A stretch of 64,000 nucleotides of DNA from Sorex araneus (GCF_027595985.1 NC_073307.1:121933678-121997677), one strand, 5' to 3'; counted from the stretch's first letter, positions 43,740-56,133 are shown. The notes: generated from the letters alone by a model not told the origin. A program made the numbers and translations.

Positions 43740-44266
43740 TCACGAATCACGAAATCCCGTTAATCACCGATTTCTCAGGCGGGCTCAGTAACATCTCATT
43801 TGGTCCTTTCCCTGAGATTTTAGAAGTCCATGTCCACTCGGCCCTCCTAACAATGTTGCACTGGGGGCTCTTCAGGGTCAGGGGAATGAGATCCAGCTTG
43901 TTACTGGATTTAGCATATGAATACACCATGGGAAGCTTGCAAGGCTGACCCATGGGGGCAGGAAACTCTCAGAAGATTGCCAGTTTCTCCCAGAGGGAGA
44001 AGTAGGCTACAGGATATCCCTTCTGAGAGCTTGCTTTTAAGTCTCTGGATGTTGGCCATTGATGGGATTACACACACCTGAGTTCCTCTGCCGGTACCTT
44101 CATGCATGAGGCCTGTCCGAACATGTGGAGAGGGGCCTCCAGCATGGCTGTAGCTAGGTTACGGTGGTCTTTGGCCACCGGGAGCTCTGCTCGGGGTGGG
44201 GAGGGAAGCTGGAGCCCATCCCCTCCGAGGGGTCCCGGGGAAGACAGCCAGGCGTGCGGGCAAGAG
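43740..44266 (-). repeat. family C long composite repeat with target-site duplication
   Basis: Flanked by CTTCTCTCATGAA (about 43727) and CTTCTCTCATAAA (about 44267). Tail with ATCACGA units at left, then TCAGGGTCAGGGGAATGAGA, GGATGTTGGCCATTGATGGG, ACATGTGGAGAGGGGCCTCC and GGGGAAGACAGCCAGGCGTG. Open frames inside it are not supported as genes. Confidence 0.88.
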
Positions 44267-45251
44267 ACTTCTCTCATAAAAGCAAAATTACTCTTTTAGG
44301 AATTTTGTGAAAATAGGTACTGATGCAGGGGTCTTTTGTAAAGCAAAGTGGCATGAGGAGAATTTTCAAAAATAGACTACTTCCTATAAGGTAGATCTTA
44401 CAGGAAGTGGTCTGTTTTTGAAATATCTGTGTCAAAAATATCTTATATATCATACTTATCACATATATCTTATAACACACATACATATACAATAGTGTTA
44501 TACACACACATATAACACAATAGTGGAAGAGTGTTCTAGGCAGGGAAATGTATGCTGATATCTGTGGAAACCAGGCCGGCCTGAAAGGCAGAGCATAGGG
44601 CCTGAGGTCTGAACTCTAAGAGCCCATCACCCCAATTGACCCACATCCATCATTCCTGCCTCTTTGATGTTCCCTTGAACCTGCCGGGCAGATCCCACCC
44701 CTGAGCCTCCACACTTGCTCTCTCGCCTCCAACACTTTCCTAGGACCTTGCCTCTCGTGCCCTCTTCCACCATCATCCTCACACTCCCTCCATCAGTGCC
44801 TGACGCAATGAGTTTGCAATGAGTTTGACTTGCAGCTCCTTGCCCTGGCTATCCTGAAGCACTGGTGGAGTAGCCTCAGAGATCACTCTGGGACTTACGT
44901 CTCAATTGCTCCCCAGCTGGTTGACCTTAATGCCTTCTCACCCTTGTTGCCTTCACCTTCAAATAGATAGAACAATGCCGACCTGCCCGGGCTTTGCAGC
45001 ATTCGTGAGGTGGAGTGAGGAGAGATCTCAGCACAGCGAGCGGGGCAACACGGTCCTTCCCATTCTTCCTTGGATCTGACATTCATTTACACATCTGATC
45101 TGTCCCTTTTTTCGCTGATTGAATCCAGGAATACCCATTGACCACCCAATGTGTTAAGCTTCCTTGTAGGGTGGGTGGAAATGGAAAAAAACATATTCCT
45201 CCTTTCTAGCTTTTGTAGGGTGAGGAGTATATAATAAATGAAGAAACAAAC

Positions 45252-45428
45252 TGTAGCACTGTAGCACTGTCGTCCCGTTTTTTCATTGATTTGCTTGAGA
45301 GGGCACCAGTAATGTCTCATTGTGAGCCCGGCAAGCTACTGAGAGTATCCCGCCTGCATGGCAGAGCCTGGCAAACTCCCCATGGCATATTCAATATGCC
45401 AAAAAATCAGTAGCAATAAGTCTCACAA
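45252..45428 (-). repeat. 5'-inverted family B SINE (twin-primed)
   Basis: Bounded by a perfect 12-bp duplication GAAGAAACAAAC at 45240-45251 and 45429-45440. 45252-45326 is the family B tail and start of the core in minus orientation; 45327-45428 is the remaining core in plus orientation. The tRNA-like head is absent. Confidence 0.93.
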
Positions 45429-45985
45429 GAAGAAACAAACAACCAAAAACAAACAAACAAACAAACAAAACCAGTGTCAAATGGAGATACCTGCTGAGGA
45501 GACAGGAAATCATAGAAGAGATGGGGTGGGGGTGGGGGCTGCAAGCAGAAACTCTCCCACCTGGTGTGGGAGAAGAGAAAGGCGAGGGAAGCCCACTGAT
45601 GGCCTGGGAAAGGGTTGGAGGCGAGAAAGCAAGTGTGGAGGCTCAGGGGTGGGATCTAGCCTGGCAGGTCCAAGGGAACATCAAGGAGGCAGGAATGATG
45701 GATGTGGGTCAATTGGGGTGATGGGACAGCGCAAGAGAAAGGCATCCACCTCCTGCTCCCCACCCACCCTCTTGCCCCCAGCACGCGCTCCACAAGTCCT
45801 TGGACGTTGCTCGGCTCCTCATTCCCTCCCATCAACTCCAAGGCCCCGTGGGGCCGGGGGATGCAGTGGGGGTAGTCCCTGAACTCTCCTCACTGCCCTC
45901 CACCCGCAAAGTGCAGTTTTTCTACCATTCTGTGGCCCACACCGGGACTTCGATGTATGTTTTTCAGCAGTAATAGGACCCGTGC

Positions 45986-46222
45986 TGGAGCAATAGCACA
46001 GTGGTTGGGCGTTCGCCTTTCAAGCACCTGAGTTTGATTCCTCCGCCCCTCTTGGAGAGCCCGGCAAGCTACCGAGAGTATCGAGCCCACTCGGCAGAGC
46101 CTGGCAAGCTCCCCATGCGTATTGGATATGCCAAAAACAGTAACAATAAGTCTCTCAATGAGAGACGTTACTGGTGCCCGATCGAACAAATCGATGAGCA
46201 ACGGGATGACAGTGACAGTGAC
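45986..46222 (+). repeat. young family B SINE with target-site duplication
   Basis: Flanked by AATAGGACCCGTGC at 45972-45985 and 46223-46236, perfect. Head TGGAGCAATAGCACAGTGG, core, and tail GGGATGACAGTGACAGTGAC directly abutting the duplication, with no poly(A). Confidence 0.97.
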
Positions 46223-47195
46223 AATAGGACCCGTGCACAAGGCACGTGTAAAACCAAGTCCTTGCCCACTCTCCCTTTCATCCTGCATCAGCTTTGGAGG
46301 TTCTGAGGAGCCACAATCGATTCTCATCTGGAGGCCAATCCTGTGTGTGCAAATGTGTCTGCTTGCTAAAGCAAGCAGGTAAACCTGTCATCAAGCAGGT
46401 AAGCCCATAACTGAGCAGATTTACCTGTAAATCAATACTGGGATGCACCCTCTTGGCCGTTTGCTGACACGTGGAGTGGAAAGAGGTGTCCGTAGCTGTG
46501 CACGTTCCAAGCTGAGGGGGATTCAGGCGGTGGTCACAGGCCCTCATTTCAGATTTTTCTGTAACCCTGTGTCCTTTTTGCAGCCTTTTTTAGCACTATG
46601 GCATCCTTTTGCATTTTCTGCACCTTTTTGTAGGTGACTTTGCTCACGATATCCTGGAAGCATTGTGCTCAAGGGCCAGCTCATGTCTCTCAGCCCAAGG
46701 AGGGTGTGAGGAAGGATGTGATGGGGAGAATCCCCAATGGGCAAAGCTTCCTTTAAGTCTGGGTTGTAGAGCTGCGGGCTGTGGGCTCCGTGTTAACCAG
46801 TCAACACTGTGCAGCATCTTTAATGAGGTGCCTTTAAACAGAAACACACATAGGATGAGATATGTATTGATTCATGGATGAAAATGTTGTAACCAGAGGC
46901 TCCTAGTAACCCAGCCCTGTGTGTCCCCTAAGATCAATGGTTCTTCTATATTCGCTAATTCAGTGTTTGTGGTGACTTGATAAAACATTTAACTTCTGGG
47001 AATAACAAGAATTGATTGTGTGAGACCAAACTATTTTCCAGAGAAGCATAATCAATGTGCACGGTTAATAACAGGGTATAAAAATGCCTGTTTACTCCAC
47101 CTCTGCTGTATAGAGAGTATCCTTTAAAAAATAAAAGAATATTTTCATCGAATGAAAAGAACATCTAATTTATGTCTTTTGATCGAGGGTCCATT

Positions 47196-47671
47196 CTCTC
47201 TCTCTTTTTTTTAAATTTTATTGAATCACTGTGAGATAGTTACAAGCTTTCATTTTTGGGTTACAATCACACTATGATCAAACACCCATCCCTCCACCAC
47301 TGCACATTCCCCACCACCAATATCCCCTTTGATCTTAGGGTACACTCCCCCCTTTCCCACCCTCTCCCTGCCTCCATGGCAGACAATATTCCCCATACTC
47401 TCTCTCTACTTTTGGGCATTATGGCTTGCAACACAGACACTGAGAGGTCATCATGTTTGGTCCATTATCTACTTTCGGCACACATCTCCCATCCTGACTG
47501 ATTCCTCCAGCCATCATTTTCTTAGTGATCCCTTCTCTATTCCATCTGCCTTCTCCCCTCCGCTTATAAAGCAGTCTTGTAGCTATGGGGAAATCCTCTT
47601 GGCCCTTGTCTCTACTGTCCTTGTGTGTCAGCCTCATGTGATGTTATTCTATACAAATGAGTGCAATTCAA
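47196..47671 (-). repeat. L1 3' end, 5'-truncated
   Basis: T-rich start, ATTGAATCACTGTGAGATAG, CATGGCAGACAATATTCCCC, GTGTCAGCCTCATGTGATG. GGTCCATT occurs at both edges (47188 and 47672), indicating a target-site duplication. Confidence 0.88.
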
Positions 47672-48960
47672 GGTCCATTTTCACTGTGACCATTTATCAT
47701 ATATTCACAGGAAAGTTCCTTGAATATGTTGTGGGAGGAGAAAGGCGAGAAGTGCTTCCGGGTCATGGCCCTAACAGTAAGCCAGCACCAGCACTGCATT
47801 GACAGCTTACAGTATCAGAGGATTCCCTTAGGCTTACAGGAAACTGCCACCAGGTGGATCCTGCCAAGGTACCAGCTCTACACCAGGCTCCCCTGGGGTA
47901 ACACAGCTGGCTGCAGGTGGCACTGGATGGTGCAGTGACACCGAAAGCCCTTGGGTGCCCGCCTGGTGAAGTCAGCAGAGAGTAAACGTCTTCCCCATCA
48001 CACCTTCTCGCATCACTCATCTACTCTTCACAATGTCGTGACCTCAGTCTTAATGCTGTCATGTGGGCTGAGGGGACCAGCAGCTGGTGAGCAGGAGGAC
48101 CCCTGCCCCCCTCACCTTGCAACACTGGGGTCTCCTGTATAAGATGAGGCTCCTGCTGGCAAAAACGTTGCCAGATGTGGTCGTTTGAAAGGAAAAGCAT
48201 TGGTGGTGAAGGAGGAGGGTGTTATGGGGCTGAATTTACTTAGTAAGAGAATCTTTAAATACATCAGTGAAATCTATAAATCCATCTTGACACAGCCCCT
48301 TGGTGCTTTACCATTTCTGAGAGTCTCTGTTCTGTTTCCATGGAATTAGCGAGTTGTAGTTTCTGTCTACACAGCCTTGCTTTCTGGCTGGAGATTTTGT
48401 CCCACCATTTTGAACACAGTGGCATAATCAGCCCCTAGCCTCCCCCTCCCCCCTTGGTGATTGCCCTCTTTCTCACAGACTCCTGAAGTCACTGTAAACT
48501 AGGGAGCCACCAACACTTGGGACACTTAGGTCAGTCCCTGCTTTCTCTGCACAGCCAGCTGGGCAGCTAAATGCCAAAGATGCTGCTGCCAGTGGCCCGT
48601 TTCTCCAGGAGAATGGAATTACAGCTTTCCTTCCTTCGATCCAGCACGACTCAAGCTCACAGGCTGCTGCACCTTTGGAGACATGCTCAGCACCCCTGGG
48701 GAAGGTCAAATGCGACTTTACCAACCCAAGGCCCTGAGGCCTCTGCTGCTACCGACAGCATCACTGCGCTCCAGGGGTTTCAATTTCCTGATTTCTGGCT
48801 GGTCTTGACTGCTCAGTGGTCACAAGGCTGAGTGATTCTAAACCCATAGAATTCGAAACAAACTTTACTTGCTTCCTTCATGCTGCCTCCTAAGCGGCAG
48901 TGCTTTGAGGTGGCCTCCGCAGCTCTGAAGCTGTCACTTGAGTCCTCCCAAGGGTTTTGG

Positions 48961-49003
48961 CTGTGATCCCCATGGCACAGAATCTTCCCACATCACAGCC
49001 AGG
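48961..49003 (+). repeat. short repeat copy shared with 49513-49556
   Basis: CTGTGATCCCCATGGCACAG then TCTTCCCACATCACAGCCAG; matches the later copy at roughly four of five positions. Confidence 0.55.
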
Positions 49004-49227
49004 AGAGGAAGTGGTAGGTATGACATCAGGATTGCTTTCTTTCTTTTTCCCCTTTTCTCTCTGGTTAATGCTTTGGCCCCCCCACCCCCCCGCCTTAATC
49101 TCTTGACTATTTTCAGTCTTCTCTGCCTACCAATTTCCAGGCAAATTTAGTGCAAAAGTTGAGTATAGGAGAGAATCACATGGGGTGGGGGTGGGTGGGG
49201 AGAAACTGTACCTTCTCAAAAACCTAG

Positions 49228-49382
49228 ACCCTAGTCAGGAGATAGAACTTAAGGCACTGAACATATGGTTTGCATGTAGGAGACCTGGGTTTGATCCCCA
49301 GGACTGTATGGTCCCTTGAGCACAAAACTGGGAGTAACTCTTGAGCTTCATAGGGTATGGCACAGAAAGCAAAAGAGAAAGA
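49228..49382 (+). repeat. family A SINE, old
   Basis: TCAGGAGATAGAACTTAAGG head, TGATCCCCAGGACTGTATGG, GGGAGTAACTCTTGAGC. Confidence 0.65.
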
Positions 49383-49390
49383 AAAATCTC

Positions 49391-49725
49391 AGTGGCTCAA
49401 TGGCTCAAAGAATGGCTCAATGGCTAAATTCCTGCCTTGTGAGCGCAAGACCTCAAGTTTGATTCCCGATATCTCCTGCATGTGCCAAGTGTGGTTCTGG
49501 CTGCTCTGCTGTCTGTGATCCCCGTGGCCACAGCATTTTCCCACTTCACGACCAGGTATGTGATGAGCACCAGAAGGAAAGATGTGCCACCCCTGGTGAG
49601 CACTTCCATCGATTATTGGAGCATTACAGCCTCAGGTGCAATCTGCAGCAATCCTCAGAAGCAATACCACAACCAAATGTCCAAGTATCACAACCACACA
49701 TGTGTGACCCTGGTCATTGTGACAG
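49391..49725 (+). repeat. unassigned tRNA-like SINE, preceded by short tandem repeat
   Basis: GGCTCAATGGCTAAATTCCT and TTTGATTCCCGATATCTCCT look like A- and B-box regions of a tRNA-derived head. Repeated ATGGCTCAA units lie at 49398-49428. The body differs from families A to C. Confidence 0.45.
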
Positions 49726-49857
49726 AAGGAAGGGAAGAGTTGGACATAAATAAATAGACAAATATGTATCAGGATCTTAGGATCTCATATTATTTTTAAA
49801 TGGAGTCTTTTGAAAATGTCATCCACTGGTTCCTTTTTGGCCAACTTCTTTTTATTT

Positions 49858-50095
49858 AGCAGGTAGGGCATTTGCCTTGCACGTGGCCGACCTGGGTTTG
49901 ATTCTTCTGTCCCTCTCAGAGAGCCCAGCAAGAGCCCAGCAAGAGTCTACCAAGAGTATCCCACACACACAGCAGAGCCTGGCAAGCTCCCTGTGGCATA
50001 TTTGATATGCCAAAAAACAGTAGCAACAAGTCTCACAATGGAGACGTTACTGGTGCCTGCTCGAGCAAATCAATGAACAACTGGACAACAGTGCT
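49858..50095 (+). repeat. family B SINE, head partly lost
   Basis: Starts GCAGGTAGGGCATTTGCCTT; AGAGCCCAGCA is duplicated at about 49920-49941; core TATGCCAAAAAACAGTAGCA; end CAAATCAATGAACAACTGGA. Confidence 0.88.
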
Positions 50096-50175
50096 ATAGT
50101 GCATTTTTAAATAATGTAGGAATACTGCTATTTGTTCAGCCATTGATTAAGCTGATTGAATTTGGCATAAACTCC

Positions 50176-50425
50176 ACTTTTTTATTTTACTGTATCACCA
50201 TGAGATAGAGTTACAAAGCTTTCATGTTTGAGATTCAGCCGTACAATGATGGAAAAACCATCCCTCCACCTGTGCACATTTTCTACCATCCACATCCCAT
50301 TCCTCACCCTGCCTCTATGGCAGACAATTTCCCCAATATTCTCTCTCTAATTTTGGGCGTTATATTTTGCTTGAATTTTCCCACCACCATTCAAGCCTAC
50401 CTGCTAGGGGCAGACGCTAGATAAT
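50176..50425 (-). repeat. L1 3' end, old
   Basis: TGTATCACCATGAGATAGAG, TTACAAAGCTTTCATGTTTG, CTATGGCAGACAATTTCCCC parallel the other L1 3' ends here. Confidence 0.75.
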
Positions 50426-52099
50426 TTATTTTTCATTGCTCATTTTGACTATCATGAGCACTTGCGTGGCCACAATAGCAAATGTAAGTTTCTAGATTGT
50501 AGATGGTTGGGTTCCAGAGACAACTCTGTATGGCACTAATCCATTTTGGGATTCAACTGGGCCAGGGCTGTTGGTGTGCTAAGATGGTGACAGAGGCAAA
50601 TTGTGTGCATGACAGCCAGTCTGTTGGACGGGCAGGGACGCAGGGAGGGACAGCCCAGGTCCTCTGCCGCCATGTGGCTGGAGATTTCATCCTAGAACCC
50701 GCATACCGAGGGCCTCGCTTATGGAAACTCTTGGTCACTGGGATTCCATCTGGAGCAGGCAGCCAACTTCTTTCGTAAAGGCCCGATGCATTTAGTGGGA
50801 TGTTTGATCAGCTGCCTGTTTCTTAGCCAGCCCCAGGATCTCTCTGCTAGCCTGGGTGAGACTGTCTTCTCACTCTTCTTAATCTGATGCTTCTTCACAG
50901 CCTTGTTGATTTATTTGACAGAACTTCCTCTTTCCACCTGCCATTCAATTTACAGACACGGGCCCTTCATTATCACAGAGACTGAGCACAGGACCAAGCC
51001 CCTGTGTCCCAGTGCTAATGTTCTAGTGGCCTATGTAGGCCCATGTGTACACAGGAATAAACAAGCCAGCAAGGAAATAAAGAGAGTGAAGGGTGGTGGA
51101 ACTGATGATGCTCTCACCTCCTGTGTTTTGGACCAGACCCACTTTTTCCATGGCAACCTCCTTAGCATGTGCTGATGCTTCAGGCTTGTCCTCTCTCTGG
51201 ACAGGCCTGGACCATAGCTCTTGACTTGCCACATTAAAATATCTTTCTCTGAAGGTTGATGTTTCACTGATCAGTTTCTTGAGATCAGAGACGAATGATC
51301 TTCATTTCCTCAGCATCAGGGAGAGGTCTTTGCAGGGTAGGAGTCTAATAAGTGCTTGTTGGATGAATGAGTATGTGGATGAATGAATCAGAGGGGCAGA
51401 TGCTTGCTGTGTATGTCTGGGTAAGCTGCTGTGCCAACTTACTGAGCAGTTAGAGCCAACTATGAATGTCATCTCTCAAATGGCTTTGACTCGCTAGCAT
51501 ACTCAAAAAGCACAATGGGATGAATGCCACTTGCTCAGCCAAACCTCATTACAAAGTGCCAGGGAACCCCAAATGTATCAGATTCTATATCCACACAAGG
51601 GGCAACCCCCCGCCCCCACCCCTCCTTGCTTAGAGCTTAAATTGAATCTGAGCATCTGCTATCTGTTAAAAATTTCAACTCCACTAAAGTTCCCCCTCTC
51701 CTCCACCACCAAAACTCATTTGAAAAACTATTTGCAAAGAGAAGCAAACCTATATATCATATGAGAACCAAATAATGAGTTTGAAAACGTGTCCAACCTC
51801 GCTGAAGCCAAGGCCTCATTTCACTGGCAGCCTGCCCTCCTGATAGTCTGGCTAGTTTATGAGGAAAATGATGTCTCACTTGACAAATTGACAGCCACAA
51901 AAGTGGGCAGGACCAGCCTGTGACCTTGTTTTTAGAGAACAAGTATATAATTGGTGACTCTTGCCTCGATGCTCATTAGGGGTTATTAGGTGATGGTGGT
52001 TAATTCTCTTTATTCCAAACTCCCCCATTTACACGAAGCCTTGATGCTTCCAGGACGCATCCAGAGACACCACTTCATTTGGTTCCAGAAGTCACATTT

Positions 52100-52182
52100 C
52101 GCTTTTGTAATGCCAGATCAAACTCAGAACCTTACACACAGGTAGGACACATGCTCTACTGTTGAGCTATGTCCACAGCCCA
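52100..52182 (-). repeat. old tRNA-like SINE head
   Basis: CAGATCAAACTCAGAACCTT and CTCTACTGTTGAGCTATGTC read in reverse as a tRNA-type head (ATAGCTCAACAGTAGAGCAT). Unassigned. Confidence 0.45.
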
Positions 52183-52194
52183 GCAATAGCTTGT

Positions 52195-52320
52195 TGAGTT
52201 GGATGGGCCCAGGATATTATTCTCATTTTAAAGAAAAAAGAAATTGAGGTCAAATTGACATACCCAAGTTCATATACACAATTGCCTGTGTCGTGGAAAT
52301 CAGATCTGAGCTTTATTTTA
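52195..52320 (-). repeat. MIR fragment
   Basis: ATTCTCATTTTAAAGAAAAA, GAAATTGAGGTCAAATTGAC, GGAAATCAGATCTGAGC fit reversed MIR. Confidence 0.5.
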
Positions 52321-52337
52321 TTAAAAAAAAATTAAGG

Positions 52338-52498
52338 CGTTGGAGCAATAGCACAGAGGGCATTTACCTTGTACATGGTCAATCCAGGTTCAATCCATAT
52401 GGACCCCTGAGCACCGCCAGGAGTGATTCCTGAGTGAAGAACCAGGAGTAACCCCAGAACACCATTGGATGTGACCCCAAAGCAAACACAAAGAAAAA
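52338..52498 (+). repeat. family A SINE
   Basis: GTTGGAGCAATAGCACAGAG head, GACCCCTGAGCACCGCCAGG, TGGATGTGACCCCAAAGC. Confidence 0.85.
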
Positions 52499-52502
52499 TT
52501 AA

Positions 52503-52660
52503 AGGGTCTGGAGAAATAGACCGGTGGGCAGGAAACTTGCCTTAATGAGGCTGACCAGGATTCAACCCTTGGCACCTTATTGGTACCCTGAGCCCCACCA
52601 GTAGTTATCCCTGAGTCCTAAGTACTGCTAAGTGTGCCCCCAAAACAAAAAGAAAATACA
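52503..52660 (+). repeat. family A SINE
   Basis: GGGTCTGGAGAAATAGACCG head, GATTCAACCCTTGGCACCTT, AGTAGTTATCCCTGAGTCCT. Head-to-tail with the copy before it. Confidence 0.8.
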
Positions 52661-52720
52661 ATTCCTGTTAAGGAGACAAACTAGGGGTTGGGATGAGGGA
52701 GAGAGGGAACATGGGACATC

Positions 52721-52800
52721 TAATTTAATAATTGGGAGGTTTATTAGATGTGATTAATAGGAATCATAAATGGCTGCCGAGAATCTAATAAAGGAGGCTG
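52721..52800 (+). repeat. AT-rich inverted repeat, left arm
   Basis: TAATTTAATAATTGGGAGG, then ATGTGATTAATAGGAATCAT and GAGAATCTAATAAAG. It matches the reverse complement of 56708-56784 with about eight differences in 75 bases. Contains several TAAT homeodomain cores. Confidence 0.85.
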
Positions 52801-53901
52801 GTGGGCACAACCAAATGTCTTTGCTGAATGACTGCACTTGGACACTTTGGAAGTTTGGGTCTTTCTGTGGTGTGCCATGGTCCTGGGTACAGCAGGGGCT
52901 AATCTCACAGAGTACTCATAGCTTTAGAGTTTAGGAAATGCCCTGTTACCTTTTAGATAGGAGGAAAATTTATCTTTCCCCTGTTTTGGTAAGAGGCAGC
53001 TCCAGCCCCACAGCTTCTACCCAAACCAACACGTCCTAGTATGGGGAGCAAATTCCTGGTGAGGGAGGTGTGAGAAGCACCTTGAGTCTGGGTGTTAGAC
53101 CCTGGGTGTGTAGGGGTGCACAAGAATAAGACCAACAGAGAGACTGGGGGCTGGGGTAAGGATGCCAGGGGTTAAAAGGTAGGGGGAGTGACAGGGAGTG
53201 GAAGGGGAATGTGAGCTGGTAGCCCAGGGCTTGGGTTACCAGCATGTTGGTATTTGTTCCCATGGCTCCTTCGGGCTTCCAAGCTGGCTTTGGCTGAGCT
53301 CTAAAAATCTGCTTTTTGGCAGAAACATTGGCAGAGCAATAATAAAAAAAAATGTCAAAAGTCATTTACATCTCCAACCTCATAACAGTCGTGGACAGGT
53401 CCTGATTCACTCATGGAATCAGCAAATACATACTGATCCATTTCTCAGAACTGAGCACTGTCATCATTGCCTGAGACCCATGGAGCAAATCCCCCCAGTT
53501 TTAGGGGTAACAGCACTCTTCCACTGTACCTATGAATTATTTACTAGAACACTACAGTGGCTTTATCCGCAGTGCTAAGAATAGTGCTTGTCACGTGGTC
53601 AACGCTCAATTAATATTTTTGAGTTGCTGGATTAATATATAGGTTAATCAATCTTACCACTTAATAAACAAAGAAACTGCCTAGAAAATTCAAATTTGGG
53701 AGTCTGGCCCCAAGATGTTCTCATTCTCGATATCAAAGAGACGCTAAAGGAATCTGGGGTTTGGGGGTTTCTCAAACTCAAATGTTAATAAAATTAAATC
53801 TTAGTGGAAGGAGGTTAAAAAGTTTCCAGCTATTTATCTTCTCAAGTAAGGAGATGGAGGGAGTTAGAACCAACCATTGTTATCTCAGCAAAGAACATTT
53901 T

Positions 53902-55881
53902 TTTTTTTTTGTAACAAAAATTATTTTATTTTATTATTTTTTTTTAATTTATTTATTTTTAATTAGAGAATCACCGTGAGGGTACAGTTACAGATTTATA
54001 CACTTTTGTGCTTATACTTCCCTCATACAAAGTTTGGGAACCCATCCCTTCACCAGTGCCCATTCTCCACCACCCGTAAACCCAGTGTCCCTCCCACCCT
54101 CCCCAATCCCATCTCCCCCCCACCCCACCCTGCCACTGTGGCAAGGCATTCCCTTCTGTTTTCTCTCTCTAATTAGCTGTTGTGGTTTGCAATAAAGGTG
54201 TTGAGTGGCCGCTGTGTTCAGTCTCTAGCCCTCATTCAGCCCGCAACTCCATTCCCCCACATGGCCTTCGACTACAATGTAGTTGGTGATCGCTTCTCTG
54301 AGTTGACCTTTCCCCGGAACGTGAGGCCAGCCTCGAAGCCATGGAGTCAACCTCCTGGTACTTATTTCTACAGTTCTTGGGTGTTAGTCTCCCACTCTGT
54401 TATTCTATATACCATAGATGAGTGCAATCTTTCTATGTCTGTCTCTCTCTTTCTGACTCATTTCACTCAGCATGAAACTTTTCATGCCCATCCACTTAAC
54501 TACAAAATTCTTGACCTCCTTTTTTCTAACAGCTGCATAGTATTCCATTGTATAGATGTACCAAAGTTTCCTCAACCAGTCATCCGTTCTGGGGCATTCG
54601 GGTTTTTTCCAGATTCTGGCTATTGTAAACAGTGCTGCGATGAACATACATGTGCAGATGTTGTTTCGATTGTACTTTTTTGCCTCTCTGGGATATATTC
54701 CCAGCAGTGGTATTGCTGGGTCAAATGGGAATTCAATATCTAATTTTTTGAGAGTCGTCCAAATTGTTTTCCAGAAGGGCTGAACCAGTCGGCATTCCCA
54801 CCAGCAGTGAAGAAGGGTCCCTTTCTCCCCACATCCTCTCCAACAGCGGTTGCTTTTGTTCTTTTGGATGTGTGCTAGTCTCTGTGGTGTGAGGTGGTAT
54901 CTCATGGTTGTTTTGATCTGCATCTCTCTGATGATTAGTGATGTAGAGCACTTTTTCATGTGCCTTTTGGCCATTCGTATTTCTTCCTTGGTAAAGTTTC
55001 TGTTCATTTCTTTGCCCCATTTTTTGATGGGGTTGGATGTTTTCTTCTTGTAGAGCTCAACCAGTGCTTTATATACCATTGATATCAACCCCTTATCTGA
55101 TGGGTATTGTGTAAATATCCTTTCCCATTCTGTGGATAGTCTTTGGATTCTGGTCACTGTATCTCTTGCGGTGCAGAAGCTTTTTAGTTTAATGTAGTCC
55201 CATTTGTTGATCTCTGTTTTTACTAGATTGCTTAGTTCCGTGTCACCTTTGAAGATACGTTTATCTTCAATATCGTGGAGGGTTTCGCCGACCTTGTCTT
55301 CAATGTACCTTATGGTTTGTGGTCTAATGTTGAGGTCTTTAATCCATTTTGATCTGACTTTTGTGCATGGTGTCAGGTCAAGGTCTAAACCCATTTTTTT
55401 GCATGTGGTTGTCCAGTTGTGCCAGCACCATTTGTTAAAGAGGCTTTCCTTGCTCCACTTCACATCTCTTGCTCCCTTATCAAAGATTAGATGATCATAC
55501 ATTTGGGGTTGTGTGTAGGGATATTCCACCCTGTTCCATTGGTCTACGGCTCTGCCTTTGTTCCAGTACCATGCTGTTTTAATTGTTACTGCTTTGTAGT
55601 AAAGTTTGAGGTTGGGGATGGTGATGCCTCCCATCATCTTTTTCCCAAGAATTGTTTTAGCTATCCTTGGACGTTTGTTATTCCATATGAACTTTAGGAT
55701 TGCTTGATCCATTTCTTTGAAGAATGTCATGGGTATATTTATAGGGATCGCATTGAATCTGTATAATGCTTTAGGGAGTATTGCCATTTTGACAACATTG
55801 ATTCTCCCTATCCACGAGCAGGGTATATGTTTCCATTTCCTCATGTCCTCTTTGATTTCATGGAGTAGCGTTATGTAGTTT
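53902..55881 (-). mobile_element. young 5'-truncated L1 (LINE-1) insertion
   Basis: About 1.98 kb flanked by a perfect 17-bp duplication, TCAGCAAAGAACATTTT, at 53885-53901 and 55882-55898. Starts with the poly(A) tail (T-rich on plus), followed by the 3' UTR (to about 54404) and an uninterrupted ORF2 C-terminus. The lack of stop codons and the perfect duplication indicate recent insertion. Confidence 0.96.
54405..55881 (-). pseudogene. L1 ORF2 C-terminal fragment, open frame
   Basis: About 490 codons of LINE-1 ORF2 after the reverse-transcriptase domain, to the natural stop. Begins [17 protein letters not shown] and includes [19 protein letters not shown] and [13 protein letters not shown] cysteine motif C-x3-C-x7-H-x4-C lies in [20 protein letters not shown]. 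The endonuclease and polymerase parts are missing, so it cannot act alone. The apparent ATG start lies in the flanking duplication. Confidence 0.95.
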
Positions 55882-55954
55882 TCAGCAAAGAACATTTTAG
55901 ATGTTCAATCACAAGAAGGAGACATTCAATCACAAGAAGGATAATCCAAGTATT

Positions 55955-56133
55955 TCTTTTCTTTTCTTTTTTTTTCCTTTTTGGGTCACAGCTGGAGGTG
56001 CTCAGGGTTTACTCCTGGCTCTGAACTCAGGAATTACTCCTGGAAGTGCTGGGGGTGCTGGAGATCATACCTGAGTTGGCCATGTGCAAGGCAAACACCC
56101 TCCCTACTATTGCCCCAGTCACGGTCCCAATAT
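55955..56133 (-). repeat. family A SINE
   Basis: TTTTTGGGTCACAGCTGGAG, GAACTCAGGAATTACTCCTG, CTACTATTGCCCCAGTC. Confidence 0.88.

Noticed and set aside
45358-45882. 174-codon plus-strand frame
   Set aside because: Starts in the inverted SINE and its AAAC-rich flank; low-complexity and without family similarity.
54180-54743. 187-codon plus-strand frame
   Set aside because: Antisense of the L1 3' end and ORF2.
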